Below, piece after piece: positions 1 to 8,522 of a stretch of DNA of 64,000 nucleotides. Below the pieces are notes generated by a model. That model was not told the DNA's origin, ran no database searches, and saw only the letters and a program-made list of their open reading frames with translations. The DNA is from Streptomyces sp. NBC_01485 (GTDB taxonomy: Bacteria > Actinomycetota > Actinomycetes > Streptomycetales > Streptomycetaceae). Within the stretch, counting starts at the first letter, position 1; every line of letters starts with the position of its first letter. Made by a program: the position numbers and the translations under genes. The stretch is taken from the NCBI RefSeq assembly GCF_036227125.1, contig NZ_CP109435.1:1798001-1862000 (forward strand). The letters run 5' to 3'.

Positions 1-1
1 G

Positions 2-493
2 GTGATCGCGGGCGGCCCCGACGTCGACCCGGTCCGCTACGGCGCCGAGCGCGACCCGCGCACCGGGCCGCCGGCGCGGGAGCGGGACGCGTGGGAGCTG
101 GCCCTGATCCAGGCGGCGCTGGCGGCGGACGTCCCGCTGCTGGGCATCTGCCGGGGCATGCAGTTGCTGAACATCGCCCTCGGCGGCACCATGACGCAGC
201 ACATCGACGGCCACACCGGGGGCGTCGGCATCGTCGGACACCACTCGGTCAAGCCGGTCCCGGGCACGCTGTACGGCGGGCTCGTCGACGAGGAGACCTC
301 CGTGCCGACCTATCACCACCAGGCGGTGGACCGCCTCGGCGCGGGCCTGATCCCGTCGGCATACGCGGCGGACGGCACCGTGGAAGCCGTCGAACTGCCG
401 TCGGCGGGCGGCTGGGTGCTGGGGGTCCAGTGGCACCCGGAGATGGCGGAGGACGTACGGGTGATGCGCGCGTTGGTCGAAGCGGCGGGGTAG
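2..493 (+). CDS. Gamma-glutamyl-GABA hydrolase-like class I amidotransferase (C-terminal part, cut by window start)
   Basis: The reading frame is open at the left edge, so the N-terminus lies outside the window. The visible 163 residues are the core of a peptidase C26 / class I glutamine amidotransferase domain: GICRGMQ holds the nucleophilic Cys, and QWHPE near the end holds the catalytic His and Glu. Sequences with this GGPDVDP..GICRGMQLLN pattern belong to the PuuD-like gamma-glutamyl-gamma-aminobutyrate hydrolases, which hydrolyse gamma-glutamyl amides in polyamine or GABA catabolism. The exact substrate is inferred from family only. The gene converges on the LysR gene, with a hairpin between them. 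Confidence 0.85.
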   Translation: MIAGGPDVDPVRYGAERDPRTGPPARERDAWELALIQAALAADVPLLGICRGMQLLNIALGGTMTQHIDGHTGGVGIVGHHSVKPVPGTLYGGLVDEETSVPTYHHQAVDRLGAGLIPSAYAADGTVEAVELPSAGGWVLGVQWHPEMAEDVRVMRALVEAAG

Positions 494-529
494 AGCGGCG
501 GGGTAGACCAGAAGCACCGGCCGGCGTCT

Positions 530-614
530 TTCAGCCCGTCCGGCGATTGAGGACGAGGCCCCTTAAGGGCCGACAGCGGGGGTCTGGGGGCGCGGCCCCC
601 AGCGGACGGGACGG
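530..614. repeat. Streptomyces-type intergenic repeat with hairpin
   Basis: This stretch between two convergent genes begins TTCAGCCCGTCCGGCGATTG and continues through GAGGACGAGGCC to GGACGGGACGGG. I recognise it as an intergenic element seen many times in Streptomyces genomes, but only this one copy is in the window. It contains a perfect hairpin, described separately. Confidence 0.5.
584..602. terminator. Hairpin between convergent genes
   Basis: The arms CTGGGGGC and GCCCCCAG (8 bp) flank a 3-nt loop. It lies between the stop codons of the amidotransferase-like gene and the LysR gene and can serve both. There is no T-tract, which is usual for actinomycete terminators. Confidence 0.55.
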
Positions 615-627
615 GACCGGCCGCCCC

Positions 628-1611
628 CTACCCCCGCGTCAGCGACAACAGCTCCCGCGCAGGCCCCGCAGGGCGATGCCCCGTCGGCCACACCGCGCGC
701 AGGTCGCGCGCCAGCGCGACCCCCTCGACCGGTATCGAGACCAACCGCCGCAGCGCCAACTCCTCGCCGACCGCCAGTTCGCTCAGCACCGCCGGCCCCG
801 CCCCGCTCACCGCCGCCGCCTTCACCGCCGTCGTCGAGGACAGCTCGATCAGCGGCCGGGCCAGACCGCCCAGCGCCGTGTCGAGAACCTGACGCGTCCC
901 GGACCCCTCCTCCCGCAGGATCAGCGGCGTCGACGCCAACTCGGCCGCGGGCAGCGGGCGTCGGCGCCGGGCCCACGGGTGGCCGGGGGCGACGACGACG
1001 ATGAGGTGGTCGTGGGCTATCACGGTGGAGTCGAGGCCGGGCGGCACCGTGAGCCCCTCCACGAAGCCGAGGTCCGCCTCCCCTGACAGCAACCGCTCGG
1101 CGACGGCCGCCGAGTTGCCCGCGAGCAGCGACACCGCCGTGTCCGGCCGCCCGGCGCGCAGCGCGAGCAGCCAGCCTGGCAGCAGGTACTCGGCGATGGT
1201 CATGCTGGCCGCCACCCGCAGCCGTGAGTCCCGCCGGTCCCGCAGCGCCTGCGCCCCCGCGTCGAACGCCTGCGCCGCCTCGACGATCCGCCGCGCCCAG
1301 TCCGTGACCAGCGCGCCTGCGTCCGTGAGCCGGGAGCCGCGCGGGGAGCGGTCCACCAGGGCCACGCCGAGCTGGCGTTCCATGGACCGGATCCGGCTGC
1401 TCGCCGCCGGCTGCGTGATGCCCAGCTCGCGCGCCGCCGCACCCAGGCTGCCCAGCCGGGCCACGCCCAGCAGCAGCTCCAGCGCCCCGAGATCCGGGAC
1501 ACGGTGCGCGATCGAACCCATCGGGCCTGTCGAAACCGTCGTACCCGTCGATCCCGTCGTACCCGTCGTACCCGTTCCTGCGCCCGCGGGCTGTTCCTCC
1601 ACACTCCCCAT
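628..1611 (-). CDS. LysR-family transcriptional regulator
   Basis: The protein has 327 residues from the first start. An N-terminal winged helix-turn-helix (about residues 38-95, with ELGITQPAASSRIRSMERQLG-type sequence) is followed by a periplasmic-binding-like effector domain (about 120-320). The first 30 residues are a low-complexity Gly/Thr stretch encoded by 9-bp repeats. A second Met at residue 31 (position 1521) may be the true start; neither start has a strong ribosome site. The gene is divergent from the TDT transporter gene 70 bp away, with palindromes between, so it probably controls that transporter. The effector is unknown. Confidence 0.88.
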   Translation of the reverse strand: MGSVEEQPAGAGTGTTGTTGSTGTTVSTGPMGSIAHRVPDLGALELLLGVARLGSLGAAARELGITQPAASSRIRSMERQLGVALVDRSPRGSRLTDAGALVTDWARRIVEAAQAFDAGAQALRDRRDSRLRVAASMTIAEYLLPGWLLALRAGRPDTAVSLLAGNSAAVAERLLSGEADLGFVEGLTVPPGLDSTVIAHDHLIVVVAPGHPWARRRRPLPAAELASTPLILREEGSGTRQVLDTALGGLARPLIELSSTTAVKAAAVSGAGPAVLSELAVGEELALRRLVSIPVEGVALARDLRAVWPTGHRPAGPARELLSLTRG

Positions 1612-1640
1612 AAGCCCAGCTTATGTCCCCATAGAGACAT
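1609..1640. promoter_or_regulatory. Probable LysR operator in divergent promoter
   Basis: CATAAGC and GCTTATG form perfect 7-bp arms around a 3-nt spacer at 1609-1625, overlapping the first LysR start codon. A second inverted repeat, ATGTC...GACAT (1623-1627 and 1636-1640), follows directly. The A/T-ended arms and position between divergent genes fit a LysR binding region. The regulator assignment is inference. Confidence 0.45.
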
Positions 1641-1681
1641 CCTCCCTGGTCGCGGGCGGGCGACCGGGCGACGGTGGAGTC

Positions 1682-2848
1682 ATGGTCACCGCCGTCCAGC
1701 CCCTGTACGCCCTTCCCCGCCCGCGCGCCGTCGCCGTCCGTCACCTCGGGCCGAACTGGTACGCGACGGTGATGGGCACCGCGATCCTCGCCACGGCGGG
1801 AGCCGCGCTCCCGGTCCGGCTGCCGGGGCTGCGGACGCTCTGCGCCGCCTTCTGGGCGCTCTCCCTCGCCCTCCTGCTGGCCCTGCTCGCCGCCCGCGCC
1901 CTGCACTGGCGCCACCACCGCGACCAGGCCCGCGCCCACCTCCGCGACCCGGCGACGGCCCCGTTCTACGGCTGTCTGGCCATGGCGCTGCTCGCCGTCG
2001 GGGGCGGCGCGGTGACCGTCGGCCGGGACTGGATCGGCATCCGCGCCGCGGTCGCGCTCGACGCCGTGCTGTTCGGCGCCGGGACGCTCGTCGCGCTCAC
2101 GGCCGCCGTCGCCGTCCCGTATCTGATGGCCGTCCGCCACCGGGTGGAGGCCGCCCAGGCCACGCCGGTGTGGCTGCTGCCGCTCGTCGCGCCCATGGTG
2201 TCCGCGGCGCTCGGGCCGCTGCTGGTGCCGTATCTGCCGGCCGGGCAGCCGCGGCAGACCCTGCTGCTGGCGTGCTTCGCGCTGTTCGGGCTGAGTCTGC
2301 TCGCCACGCTCATGATGCTGCCGGTGGTGTTCGGGCGGCTGGTGACCGGCGCGCCGCTGCCCCTCGTCCTCACCCCGACCCTGTTCCTCCTCCTGGGCCC
2401 GCTCGGGCAGTCCACCACCGCCGTCGGGAAGTTCGCGGAGGTCGCTCCCGGGGTCGTGCCCGGCCCGGACGCGCGCGGCTTCGCCGTCCTCGCCGTGCTG
2501 TACGGGGTGCCCGTCCTGGGCTTCGCGCTGCTCTGGCTGTGTCTGGCCGGGGCGCACGTGCTGCGGGCCCGCCGGCACGGGATGGGCTTCGCGATGACGT
2601 GGTGGGCGTTCACCTTCCCGGTCGGCACCTGTGTGACCGGGGCGGCGGCGCTGGCCCGGCACACCGGGCTGGCCGTCTACCAGGTGCTGGCCTGCGCGCT
2701 GTACGTCGTCCTCGTCGCCGCCTGGACGGTCGTCGCCGGGCACACCGTGCGCGGGCTGCTCAGCGGCGGGCTGCTCGCAGCGCCTCGCCCAGCGCCTTCG
2801 GCGCCTCGGCGAGCGACGGGCCGTACCACGTCAGGTGCCGTCCGCTGA
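1682..2848 (+). CDS. TDT-family (TehA/SLAC1-like) membrane transporter
   Basis: This 388-residue membrane protein has about ten hydrophobic segments, starting with RHLGPNWYATVMGTAILATA. The N-terminal xxPNWYxxVMGT pattern and overall length are typical of the tellurite-resistance/dicarboxylate transporter family, whose members export C4-dicarboxylates, sulfite or other anions. The start ATG at 1682 was chosen because upstream codons run through the divergent LysR promoter. The last 29 codons overlap the opposite-strand end of the next gene by 89 bp, and the tail there (Arg/Pro/Ala-rich) looks non-native. The substrate cannot be told from sequence. Confidence 0.82.
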   Translation: MVTAVQPLYALPRPRAVAVRHLGPNWYATVMGTAILATAGAALPVRLPGLRTLCAAFWALSLALLLALLAARALHWRHHRDQARAHLRDPATAPFYGCLAMALLAVGGGAVTVGRDWIGIRAAVALDAVLFGAGTLVALTAAVAVPYLMAVRHRVEAAQATPVWLLPLVAPMVSAALGPLLVPYLPAGQPRQTLLLACFALFGLSLLATLMMLPVVFGRLVTGAPLPLVLTPTLFLLLGPLGQSTTAVGKFAEVAPGVVPGPDARGFAVLAVLYGVPVLGFALLWLCLAGAHVLRARRHGMGFAMTWWAFTFPVGTCVTGAAALARHTGLAVYQVLACALYVVLVAAWTVVAGHTVRGLLSGGLLAAPRPAPSAPRRATGRTTSGAVR

Positions 2849-3479
2849 CGAGCGCGCAGGGCAGGCCGGGGAAGGCCTCCGGGCCGTCGTCGGCGGTGAA
2901 GCGGTAGGGCTCGTCCGGGAGGACGACCAGGTCCGGGGCAGCCGCCCGCAGCTCGTCGACCGGGACCCTCGGATAGCGCTCGGGGTGCCCGGCGTACAGG
3001 TGGTCGACGCCCAGCCGGGCCAGCACGTCCCCGGCGAACGTGTCCCGGCCCAGCACCATCCACGGGCGACGCCAGATCGGTACGACGGCCGTGCGGCGCT
3101 CCTCGAAGACGGGCAGCGCGGCCCACGCCTCCTCCGCGTCCACCAGCCAGCCCGGCAGGGCCGGCGCCCCGCACGCCCGGAGCACCCGCGCCAGTTCCCG
3201 GAAGGCCTGCGGGACGTCCCGGACCTCCGTCACCAGCACCTCGACGCCCGCGGCGCGCAGCGCGGCCAGGTCCGGTTCCCGGTTCTCCTCCTCGTTGGCG
3301 ATCACCAGGTCGGGGGCGAGGGCGACGATCCGGTCGACGTCGGGGTTCTTGGTTCCGCCGATCCGGGTGACGTCGAGGTCCGCCGGGTGGGTACACCAGT
3401 CGGTGGCGCCGACCAGGGCGCCGGGCACGGAGGTGGCCACCGCCTCGGTGAGCGACGGGACCAGCGAGACGACCCTCAC
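2760..3479 (-). CDS. Leaderless BtuF-like helical-backbone metal receptor protein
   Basis: The 239 residues match the periplasmic-binding fold of cobalamin/ferric-siderophore receptors: RVVSLVPSLTEAV at the N-terminus, then ALAPDLVIANEEENR and AAAPDLVVLPDEPYRF. Unlike transport receptors it has no signal peptide or lipobox, so it is predicted cytoplasmic. The GTG start overlaps the upstream gene's TAG stop by one base, indicating translational coupling with the XRE-cupin regulator. No permease or ATPase gene lies nearby. A cytosolic metal- or corrinoid-binding role is possible; the ligand is unknown. Confidence 0.75.
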   Translation of the reverse strand: MRVVSLVPSLTEAVATSVPGALVGATDWCTHPADLDVTRIGGTKNPDVDRIVALAPDLVIANEEENREPDLAALRAAGVEVLVTEVRDVPQAFRELARVLRACGAPALPGWLVDAEEAWAALPVFEERRTAVVPIWRRPWMVLGRDTFAGDVLARLGVDHLYAGHPERYPRVPVDELRAAAPDLVVLPDEPYRFTADDGPEAFPGLPCALVSGRHLTWYGPSLAEAPKALGEALRAARR

Positions 3480-4105
3480 TAGCGCCTGCGCCCCCGGTCA
3501 CGGTCGCGGACCGCCTCGATGTGCTCGGCCACGGCGACGACGACCAGCCGGGTGTCCGGCACAGTCGCCCGCCAGCGGTGACGGACCCCGCCGGTGAGGT
3601 ACAGGGTGTCGCCGCGGCCCAGACGGTAGGCGCGGCCCTCCGCCTCGATCTCCACGGCGCCGTCGGCGACGTACATCAACTGGTCGTTGCGGTACTGGAA
3701 TTCACGGCCGGCGTCGTGGTCGCCGGTGAACTCGGAGGCGTGCATCTGGTGGTGACCGCGCACCAGGGAACGCGAGCGCGGCTCCGGATCCGGCCCCGCA
3801 CCCGCGCCGTGGCCGCTGCTCTGGCCGGTGCCCTGGCCCGGCTCGGTGACGTCGGCGCGTACGACGTCCACGCTGCACGCCGGGTCGGCGGCGGCGAGGA
3901 GTTCGACGGCCGTGGTGCGCAGGGCGTCGGCGACCTTCTCCAGGGAACTGGTGCTGGGCCGCGCGCGCTCGTTCTCGACCTGGCTCAGGAACGGGACGGA
4001 CAGGCCGCTGCGCTCGGCCACGACGGCGAGGGTGAGCTGCAGGGACCGGCGTCGGCGCCGCACGGCCGCGCCCACCCGCAGGGGCTGTTCTTTGTGGTCG
4101 CCCAT
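3479..4105 (-). CDS. XRE-family regulator with C-terminal cupin
   Basis: From the ATG at 4105 the protein has 208 residues. That start was chosen because GGAGGGAG precedes it at proper distance; the frame extends further upstream but with basic, unconserved sequence. Residues about 10-65 are a lambda-repressor-type helix-turn-helix (AERSGLSVPFLSQVENERARPS), and about 120-200 are a cupin sensor barrel. A Gly/Ser/Pro-rich linker joins them. It is co-transcribed and translationally coupled with the receptor-like gene downstream, so the pair probably works together. The signal is unknown. Confidence 0.85.
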   Translation of the reverse strand: MGDHKEQPLRVGAAVRRRRRSLQLTLAVVAERSGLSVPFLSQVENERARPSTSSLEKVADALRTTAVELLAAADPACSVDVVRADVTEPGQGTGQSSGHGAGAGPDPEPRSRSLVRGHHQMHASEFTGDHDAGREFQYRNDQLMYVADGAVEIEAEGRAYRLGRGDTLYLTGGVRHRWRATVPDTRLVVVAVAEHIEAVRDRDRGRRR

Positions 4106-4680
4106 AGCCCGGCTCCCTCCTTCGCTCGTCGTACCGTTTGCGTCGTCGCGTCGTGACCGTCGCGTCCTCTGATACTTCCTCTGATGAGTTGTCTGCACCC
4201 TACGCATGTTCGGCAAACCGTTTCATGTGCCCGTCACATCGAGGACACACGGCGTAACGCCCGACCTCACAGTTCGCGCCAGATGAACCGGCCCCGGACC
4301 CGCGGAGCGGACAGCCGTCCAGCCGTTTTCCGGTTCAATGCGCGAACGGCCGCCAGTGTTCCCGCTCGTCCCCGGCTTCGCGGTCCTTCGGCCCGGGGAT
4401 GGGCATGGCTCTCTGTGGTTGGCCGGATCCTTGCCGTGTCCGGGAGGGCGGGAACGGCTCCGGGAACCGGGCTGGGAACGGCACGAGGGCGGGCCCCGTC
4501 ACCGGCCGTGGAAGCCGTACGCCGGCGCCCGCCCCTCGTCGTACGGCCGCGGTGCTGCCAGGTCACCGGGCCGCCCGGCCCTTCTGTTCAGTTCACAGGA
4601 GGCGGCGCAGGGGGTTCAGCAGGATGTTCACGCCTGCCACGGGAGTGAATACCCGCCGGTCACATGGGCACCCGTGCGGC
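4106..4680. other. Intergenic region without a recognisable gene
   Basis: This 575-bp gap between the divergent XRE-cupin and exonuclease genes holds only out-of-frame openings with no family resemblance and unconvincing starts. It must contain both promoters. I see no RNA gene or clear operator in it. Confidence 0.6.
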
Positions 4681-5622
4681 ATGATGCGAGGCGTGACCGG
4701 ACGACTGATGCTTCTCGACACCGCCTCGCTCTACTTCCGCGCCTACTTCGGCGTCCCGGACTCCGTGAAGGCGCCGGACGGCACTCCGGTGAACGCCGTA
4801 CGCGGGCTGCTGGACTTCATCGACCGGCTGGTGAAGGACCACCGGCCGGACGAACTGGTCGCCTGCATGGACGCCGACTGGCGCCCCCGGTGGCGCGTCG
4901 ACCTGATCCCCACCTACAAGGCGCACCGCGTCGCCGAGGAGCGCGAGGTGGGACCGGACGAGGAGGAGGTGCCGGACACCCTCTCCCCGCAGGTGCCGAT
5001 CATCGAGGCGGTCCTGGACGCGCTCGGCATCGCCCGCGTGGGCGTCGCGGGCTACGAGGCGGACGACGTGATCGGCACGTTCACCGGCCGCGCGAAGGGC
5101 CCGGTCGACATCGTCACCGGCGACCGCGACCTCTACCAACTGGTCGACGACGCGCGCGGGGTGCGCGTGCTCTACCCGCTGAAGGGCGTCGGCACGCTGC
5201 AACTGACGGACGAGGCGTGGCTGCGCGAGAAGTACGGCGTGGACGGGCGCGGGTACGCGGATCTGGCCACGCTGCGCGGCGACCCGAGCGACGGCCTGCC
5301 GGGCGTGCCGGGCATCGGGGAGAAGACGGCGGCCAAACTGCTGGCCGAGTTCGGCGACCTGGCCGGGATCATGGCGGCGGTCGAGGACCCGAAGGCGAAG
5401 CTGACGCCGTCGCAGCGCAAGCGGCTGGACGAGGCGCGGCCGTACGTCGCCGTCGCGCCGAAGGTCGTCGCGGTCGCCGGCGACGTGCCCCTTCCGGACG
5501 TGGACACCGTGCTGCCGGGTGCGCCGAGGGACGGGGCGACACTGGAGGCACTGGCGGCGCGCTGGGGGCTCGGAGGGTCACTGCAACGACTGCTGAACAC
5601 GCTGAACACAGCGCGCGCGTAG
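4681..5622 (+). CDS. 5'-3' exonuclease (FEN/PIN-like, polymerase I exonuclease domain family)
   Basis: About 313 residues. The metal-binding acidic residues of the 5' nuclease family are visible: LLDTASLYFRAYFG at the start, GYEADDVIGTF, and TGDRDLYQLV. A helix-3-turn-helix DNA-binding segment follows (GLPGVPGIGEKTAAKLL). It is a stand-alone homologue of the polymerase I 5' nuclease domain, expected to act on 5' flaps and RNA primers during replication and repair. The start is ATG at 4681 or 4684, or GTG at 4693; the long upstream extension of the frame is low-complexity and rejected. Confidence 0.9.
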   Translation: MMRGVTGRLMLLDTASLYFRAYFGVPDSVKAPDGTPVNAVRGLLDFIDRLVKDHRPDELVACMDADWRPRWRVDLIPTYKAHRVAEEREVGPDEEEVPDTLSPQVPIIEAVLDALGIARVGVAGYEADDVIGTFTGRAKGPVDIVTGDRDLYQLVDDARGVRVLYPLKGVGTLQLTDEAWLREKYGVDGRGYADLATLRGDPSDGLPGVPGIGEKTAAKLLAEFGDLAGIMAAVEDPKAKLTPSQRKRLDEARPYVAVAPKVVAVAGDVPLPDVDTVLPGAPRDGATLEALAARWGLGGSLQRLLNTLNTARA

Positions 5623-5658
5623 ACGTTCTGGGGGCACCACCGGGAGAGAGATGCTAAC

Positions 5659-5677
5659 TTAGGTAAGCCTAACCATG
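5659..5677 (+). promoter_or_regulatory. Iron box (DmdR/IdeR operator)
   Basis: TTAGGTAAGCCTAACC (5659-5674) matches the DtxR/IdeR/DmdR consensus TTAGGTTAGSCTAACCTAA at about 15 of 19 positions. It lies 30 bp before the start of the siderophore-interacting protein gene and should repress it when iron is plentiful. Confidence 0.8.
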
Positions 5678-5706
5678 ATGACATGGGCAGAGACTGGGAG
5701 GCCGTC

Positions 5707-6552
5707 ATGGCAGAACGTCCGGCACGGAAGCCGCGGAAGCCTCATTCCGCGCAGGTCGTCCGCACCGAACGGCTCACCCCGCACATGCAGCGCGTCGTGC
5801 TCGGCGGCGAGGGTCTGGCCGAGTTCACGGCGGGCGACTGCACCGACCACTACGTCAAACTCCTCTTCGGCCCCGAGGGCGTCACCTACCCGGAGCCCTT
5901 CGACCTGGAGCACATCCGCGCCGAGTTCCCCCGCGAGCAGTGGCCCGTGACGCGGACGTACACGGCCCGCTACTGGGACGCCGAACACCGCGAGCTGACC
6001 CTGGACTTCGTGCTGCACGGCGACGAGGGCCTGGCCGGGCCGTGGGCGGCGCGCGTGCAGCCGGGCGAGAAGGTCCACTTCCTGGGCCCCGGCGGCGCCT
6101 ACACGCCGGACACGACCGCCGACTGGCATCTGCTGGTCGGCGACGAGAGCGCCCTGCCCGCCATCGCGACCGCCCTGGAGTCGCTGCCCGCCGGCGCCCT
6201 CGCCCACGCCTTCATCGAGGTGACCGGCCCCGAGGAGGAACAGAAGATCGACTCCGACGTGGAGGTCGTCTGGCTGCACCGCGGCGACCGGCCGATCGGC
6301 GAGCGGCTCGTCGAGGCCGTACGGGCGCTGAAGTTCCCCGAGGGCCGCCCGCACGCGTTCGTGCACGGCGAGGCCGCCTGCGTGAAGGAGCTGCGCAAGC
6401 TGCTGCGCGTCGAGCTGGGGATCCCGCGCGAGGACCTGTCGATCTCCGGCTACTGGCGGCTCGGCCACAACGAGGACGGCTGGCAGGCGTCGAAGCCGGA
6501 GTGGAACGCGCGCGTGGAGGCGGAGCAGGAGAAGGCGACGCCGACCGCGTGA
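5707..6552 (+). CDS. Siderophore-interacting protein (ferric-siderophore reductase)
   Basis: The 281-residue protein has an N-terminal FAD-binding barrel (VVRTERLTPHMQRVVLGG, then PVTRTYTARYWD, the RxYT flavin motif) and a C-terminal SIP NAD(P)H-type domain ending ISGYWRLGHNEDGW. Such proteins reduce ferric siderophores in the cytoplasm to release iron. GGGAGG stands before the ATG at 5707, which is preferred over an in-frame ATG at 5683. The iron box directly upstream supports the role. It is a single-gene unit. Confidence 0.93.
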   Translation: MAERPARKPRKPHSAQVVRTERLTPHMQRVVLGGEGLAEFTAGDCTDHYVKLLFGPEGVTYPEPFDLEHIRAEFPREQWPVTRTYTARYWDAEHRELTLDFVLHGDEGLAGPWAARVQPGEKVHFLGPGGAYTPDTTADWHLLVGDESALPAIATALESLPAGALAHAFIEVTGPEEEQKIDSDVEVVWLHRGDRPIGERLVEAVRALKFPEGRPHAFVHGEAACVKELRKLLRVELGIPREDLSISGYWRLGHNEDGWQASKPEWNARVEAEQEKATPTA

Positions 6553-6928
6553 CCCGACAGCCGCCAGCCGACCGCTGGAACGACCGGAACGTCCGGACGT
6601 CCGGGTCGGCTGAGAGTGCCGAACAACCCACGGCCATCGCCCAGTTGAGCGGGTCGAAGTCGGCTGCGTGCCGCATCCACGAAGGCATCCGGGCCGGTGC
6701 CGGGAACGCGGCACCCGGCAGCACGGCTGCGAACATCCACGGCCGGACATGTCGCGAGTCGGACCAGCGGACGAGAGACACGATGTAACGCGACCGAGTG
6801 GCGTTCGAGAGAACGTGAGGACTTGGGCCCGCCCCGGACACGACGGCGTGACGCGCATGAAACAGCGCGTCCCTAATTTCTGTCGCCCGACAGGAATTCC
6901 GTCCCCCTGGGCCCAAGGCAGGTTCGCC
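6553..6928. other. Intergenic region: hairpin, then promoter and operator of permease
   Basis: No gene is seen in these 376 bp. At 6581-6608 an imperfect hairpin centred on ACGTCCGGACGT may terminate the siderophore-reductase transcript. The 24-bp palindrome at 6875-6898 is annotated separately. Confidence 0.6.
6875..6898. promoter_or_regulatory. TetR-type operator, copy 1 (permease)
   Basis: AATTTCTGTCG, a 2-bp centre CC, then CGACAGGAATT: inverted 11-bp arms with one mismatch. It ends 30 bp before the permease start and is nearly identical to the palindrome before the carboxylase operon at 15818-15841. AT-rich arms stand out from the GC-rich surroundings. It is most likely read by the TetR protein encoded at 15092-15718. 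Confidence 0.75.
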
Positions 6929-8491
6929 GTGACGACAACGACACCCCCCGACGTACGCCCCGACCCGCCGCACTCCCCCGTCGCCGACGCCGGCGACGGC
7001 TCCCTCGCCGAGTTCGGCTACCGCCAGGAACTGCACCGCAGCCTGGGCCGGTACGCCTCGTTCGCCGCCGGGTTCTCCTTCATCTCCGTCCTGACGACCG
7101 TCTTCCAGTTCTTCGCCTTCGGTTACGCCTTCGGCGGCCCGGTCTTCTTCTGGGCCTGGCCGGTGGTGCTGGTCGGGCAGTTGCTGGTGGCCGCGTGCTT
7201 CGCGGAACTGGCGGCGCGCTATCCCATCTCCGGCGCGATCTACCAGTGGTCGTCGCGGCTGTCGACGCCGTCGTTCGGCTGGTTCGCCGGCTGGATCATG
7301 GTGATCGGGCAGATCGTCGTGGTCGCCGCCGCCGCGCTCGCGCTGCAGATGGTGCTGCCGGCGATCTGGTCGGGCTTCCAGCTCATCGGCACCGACCCGG
7401 CGCCCACCTCACCCGACGGCGCGGCCAACGCGGCGCTGCTCGGCGTGATCCTGCTGGTGCTGACGACACTGGTGAACGTCCTCGACAACCGCGTGATGTC
7501 CGTGATCAACCGGGTCGGCGTCACCGCCGAGATCATCGGCGCGGTACTCATCGTCGTGCTGCTGCTCACCCACTCCGAGCGCACCCCGAGCATCACCTTC
7601 CACACCGAAGGGGCCGCGCAGAACGGCCTGTTCGGGGCGCTGCTCGTCGGCTCGTTCACGGCCGCCTACGTGATGATCGGCTTCGACAGCGCGGGCGAGA
7701 TGAGCGAGGAGACGCGCGACCCGCGGCGCACCGCGCCCCGCACCATCCTGACCGCGCTCGGCGCGGCGGGCCTGCTCGGCGGCCTGATCGTGCTGGGCGG
7801 CATACTCGCCGCGCCCAGCCTCACCGACGGCCGCCTCGGGGTCGACGGGCTCAGCTACGTCCTCACCAGCAGCCTCGGCGACGGCGTCGGCAAGGCGCTG
7901 CTCGCGGACGTGGTGATCGCGATCGCGGTGGCGACGCTCGCCATCCAGACGGCGGCCTGCCGGATGCTGTTCTCCATGGCCCGCGACGGACAGCTCCCGT
8001 TCTCCGGCCGCCTCGCGCGCGTGAACCCGCGCACCGGCATGCCGAGCGCCCCGGCGCTGGTGGTCGGCGTCCTCGCGGCGGCCCTGCTGCTGCTCAACTT
8101 CGCCTCACCGGAGGCGTTCCTGGCCATCGGCACCACCTGCATCGTGATGCTGTACCTGGCGTACGCGATGGTCACCGGCCCCCTGCTGGTGCGCCGCCTG
8201 CGCGGCCGGTTCTCCTCGACGGGCACGGACGAGACCGGCGCCCGCCTGTTCTCCCTGGGCCGCTGGGGCGTCCCGGTGAACACCCTCGCCCTCCTCTACG
8301 GCCTCCTGATGACGATCAACCTGGCCTGGCCCCGCGCGGCGGTCTACGACCCGGCGGGCGGCCACTGGTACTTCCAGTGGTTCACCGTGCTCTTCCTCGG
8401 TGTGACGGTCGCGATCGGTGTGGCCTTCCGGGCCTACCGGCGGCGGGCGACGGCGCTGGCCGGTGCCGTACCGGAGGCCGCGACGGCGTGA
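6929..8491 (+). CDS. APC-superfamily permease, urea/guanidine carboxylase-associated type
   Basis: From the GTG at 6929 (AAGGCAGG upstream) the protein has 520 residues and about 12 membrane segments. The first segment region reads LGRYASFAAGFSFISVLTTV, and AYVMIGFDSAGEMSEETRDP is the amino-acid/polyamine/organocation signature. Permeases of this subfamily often sit with urea-carboxylase operons. Here the operon is 9 kb away but shares the operator sequence, so this gene probably imports the operon's substrate, guanidine or urea, or a related cation. Frame openings further upstream run through the operator and were rejected. Confidence 0.85.
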   Translation: MTTTTPPDVRPDPPHSPVADAGDGSLAEFGYRQELHRSLGRYASFAAGFSFISVLTTVFQFFAFGYAFGGPVFFWAWPVVLVGQLLVAACFAELAARYPISGAIYQWSSRLSTPSFGWFAGWIMVIGQIVVVAAAALALQMVLPAIWSGFQLIGTDPAPTSPDGAANAALLGVILLVLTTLVNVLDNRVMSVINRVGVTAEIIGAVLIVVLLLTHSERTPSITFHTEGAAQNGLFGALLVGSFTAAYVMIGFDSAGEMSEETRDPRRTAPRTILTALGAAGLLGGLIVLGGILAAPSLTDGRLGVDGLSYVLTSSLGDGVGKALLADVVIAIAVATLAIQTAACRMLFSMARDGQLPFSGRLARVNPRTGMPSAPALVVGVLAAALLLLNFASPEAFLAIGTTCIVMLYLAYAMVTGPLLVRRLRGRFSSTGTDETGARLFSLGRWGVPVNTLALLYGLLMTINLAWPRAAVYDPAGGHWYFQWFTVLFLGVTVAIGVAFRAYRRRATALAGAVPEAATA

Positions 8492-8503
8492 CGCGAGGGC
8501 GGT

Positions 8504-8520
8504 GGGCGCGTGCCGCGCCC
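8504..8520. terminator. Hairpin between convergent genes
   Basis: GGGCGCG and CGCGCCC with a TGC loop fill most of the 31-bp gap between the permease stop and the GNAT stop. It is short but placed to serve both transcripts. Confidence 0.45.
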
Positions 8521-8522
8521 GC

